DNA of 64,000 bases from assembly GCA_947685225.1 (NCBI GenBank), contig CANTUV010000072.1, positions 930,001 to 994,000 of the forward strand, read 5' to 3'. This document shows positions 62,400-64,000 of this stretch, piece after piece. Each line of letters begins with the position of its first letter. The stretch's first letter is position 1. The stretch comes from Garcia nutans. Its lineage: Eukaryota > Streptophyta > Magnoliopsida > Malpighiales > Euphorbiaceae. The notes under the pieces are model-generated. The model ran no database searches. It was not told the origin of the DNA and was given only the letters and a program-made list of their open reading frames with translations. The position numbers and the translations under genes were made by a program.

Positions 62400-63020
62400 A
62401 TTAAAATAGATGTAGAAACGCAGGGAGATTTTATTAGATTTCTGATCAAAGAAGTTGAGAGTGCTGCATTTGCTGATATTGAAGATGTGGTGCCTTTTGT
62501 TAAATTGCTTGACGACGAGCTATCTTATCTGGTAACAATCTTATGTATATATTTTGCAAAATAATTGTGTTTCACTGGGGTTTAGAGGTATGATTAATTA
62601 TCTTACTGATAATACAATGTCTAGGTGGACAAAAGAGTTGTGCTTAAGCACTTTGACTGGCCAGAGCAGAAAGCAGATGCATTGCGTGAAGCTGCTTTTG
62701 GTTATTGTGATCTCAAGAAGTTAGAATCTGAGGCCTCATTATTTTCGGGATGATCCTCGCCAAACATGCAGTCATGCCCTAAAAAAAATGCAGGCTTTAC
62801 TCGAAAAGTAAATACATTTTTAGCAACCTAATTTGTGTTATTTGGCTTTGATATTGCAGACATCATATATAATTTCATTAGTTCTAACTTGTGTGTGATT
62901 CATTGCATATTAGAGCATGGTGTCTACAATATGTCAAGAATGAAAGAATCTGCCACCAATAGATACAAGGGGTTTCAAATTCCAATGGATTGGATGTATG
63001 AATCAGGAATTGTAAGCCAG
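62400..63020 (+). pseudogene. CHUP1/IPGA1-family fragment, three exons with introns
   Basis: Exon 1 (62400-62530) encodes DVETQGDFIRFLIKEVESAA to DDELSYL. Exon 2 (62625-62807) encodes VLKHFDWPEQKADALREAAF and on to LKKMQALLEK. Exon 3 (about 62914-63020) encodes EHGVYNMSRMKESATNRYKG to GIVSQ. This is the conserved C-terminal region of plant CHUP1-like proteins, which act in chloroplast positioning or microtubule organisation. GT/AG borders remain at exon 1 and the exon 2 start. An extra T near 62745 shifts exon 2, and the acceptor of exon 3 is damaged. The N-terminal exons and the last exons of the family are missing. It was copied as genomic DNA, since introns are kept. Confidence 0.8.
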
Positions 63021-63576
63021 GTAATTTAAACTTGTTCCCACCTTTGTTTTCTTCACATTAAACACATGCAAGCTCGCTAGCTAGCTCTTCATGGAATTGG
63101 CCTCTCTAGGCTCTTCACGGAATTGGACAGTAATTGTTCTCTCTAGGGTCTTGACATTTCATGTGAAGTATAATTACAATAATACCCATTTCTAGCACAT
63201 CCCAATTTTTGATAATCTAGATAATGGACTTTTAAGATGGTCCCTTTTAATGAATCAATATTGTAAATCTTGGAGAGCCAACTAAACTTGCTTTTGACAC
63301 AATCAACTATGTATTACTATCGGAAGAATAGTGGTTACAAAATGACAAAAGGAAGGTTAGATATTGCCTTATTTTATCTGCCAGGCCTGCATACTATTGT
63401 GTTGATGAATACTGTTGTGTTGATTGAGGATGACAGTGGTTTTCTTGAAGTCTTTTTGTTTGATTGATGATTAATAGGTTAGGTTGTGTGATTAGGTTGA
63501 TGTGTTGGTTTGCATATGGGTTTACATATGGATGTAACATGTGGTACTTCATTTTTGTTTTCATTTGCTATTTCAG
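63021..63576 (+). other. Intron-like spacer between CHUP1-like and Ulp1-like exons
   Basis: It starts GTAATTTAAAC and ends GCTATTTCAG, a plausible 5'/3' splice pair. A short direct repeat GGCTCTTCA(T/C)GGAATTGG-like occurs near 63086-63126. I see no gene. Confidence 0.4.
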
Positions 63577-63856
63577 GGGGTTCCTGTGCAGAAAGTGGCC
63601 ATAGACTGCAGCCTCTTTGTCATGAGGTACATGAAGGAAATCTGTTATGACAAGGAGCTTCAGTTTGCAGCTAAGGTGAGAATTTTAATTATTTTCATTT
63701 TTTATATAATAGTTTTGTATTTACCACATGCGGCTAACCAAAATTTGATTCATTTTTCAGTGGCTACACAGAGGCAACTTGGAGTATAGTGATGCCGACA
63801 TCAACGAGATTAGGATTGACTTCGCCAAATATTTCATGAAGCGTCATTCAAGTTGA
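63577..63856 (+). pseudogene. Ulp1/C48 SUMO-protease-like C-terminal fragment, two exons
   Basis: Exon 1 (63577-63675) encodes GVPVQKVAIDCSLFVMRYMK and on to ELQFAAK. Exon 2 (63761-63856) encodes WLHRGNLEYSDADINEIRID to FMKRHSS and the stop TGA 63854. The Gln and Asp-Cys of VPVQ..DC match the oxyanion Gln and nucleophilic Cys of Ulp1-type peptidases. The usual DCG is DCS here. The catalytic His and Asp exons are absent, so no active protease is expected. Both exons are open. The first is in phase with the end of the CHUP1-like exon 3, so a spliced chimera is possible. Ulp1-like domains are common cargo of plant CACTA and Mutator elements. Confidence 0.7.
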
Positions 63857-64000
63857 AGTTAATAGTATAATTCTGTGATATATGTATAGTGTTGGTTTTT
63901 TTTTTATTTTGTTAATATGTTGAATGGTTGAATTTGTGGAGGTTTTTTGATTCCCAAATTTGCAATCCTCCATTGTAAAGTGTTGTCTTATATGTATAAT
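63857..64000 (+). other. 3' UTR-like sequence
   Basis: AT-rich sequence after the stop, with a T-run at 63897-63912. No CACTA right terminus appears before the window ends. Confidence 0.35.

Overview
The window is intergenic DNA from an AT-rich plant nuclear genome, most likely a eudicot; the species cannot be named from the sequence. Evidence: Ty3/gypsy polyproteins with plant-type chromodomains, initiator-tRNA-Met primer sites (TGGTATCAGAGC), a Tat/Ogre-type LTR with a TGGCGACTCC primer site, a CACTA transposon terminus, and exons of the plant-only CHUP1/IPGA1 family. No complete, clearly functional host gene is visible. Nearly everything is nested transposable elements.

Layout. 1-657 is unassigned. 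658-10926 is a minus-strand Tekay-like chromovirus (family F1, copy F1a) in a three-part tandem: LTR, internal region, LTR, then a truncated second internal region. A 27-bp templated filler (10927-10953) joins it to a decayed plus-strand relative (F2, 10954-20981). The 3' LTR of F2 is cut by a Tat/Ogre-like element (20982 to about 28150) that keeps gag but no pol. About 28150-32691 is an old gypsy LTR with primer site and decayed interior (F4). At 32695 a CACTA-type end begins, followed by a long AT-rich minisatellite.

Two elements split the minisatellite. One is plus-strand F3 (34973-49113), which itself carries a young second gypsy element E (40659-46051, perfect 5-bp target duplication). 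The other is a second F1 copy (F1b, 50409-60321, minus, perfect 5-bp duplication). The minisatellite ends at 60584.

The right end (60585-64000) looks genic: a promoter-like stretch, a 300-aa ORF I do not recognise, three exons of a CHUP1/IPGA1-family gene with intron remnants, then two exons encoding the end of a Ulp1/C48 protease. No CACTA right end is seen. Without the two nested insertions, about 7 kb separates the CACTA left end from these gene pieces, so they may be cargo of one large CACTA element whose right end lies outside the window.

The most unusual shared structure is inside the gypsy LTRs. Four families of different sequence keep, in the same order, a GTAAGT-type splice donor, an inverted-repeat-bounded cassette (three families), and two adjacent short hairpins ending at a CAG|GT junction. 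Several also keep a TTTGCAG acceptor just before the gag ATG. This predicts a structured, spliced leader.
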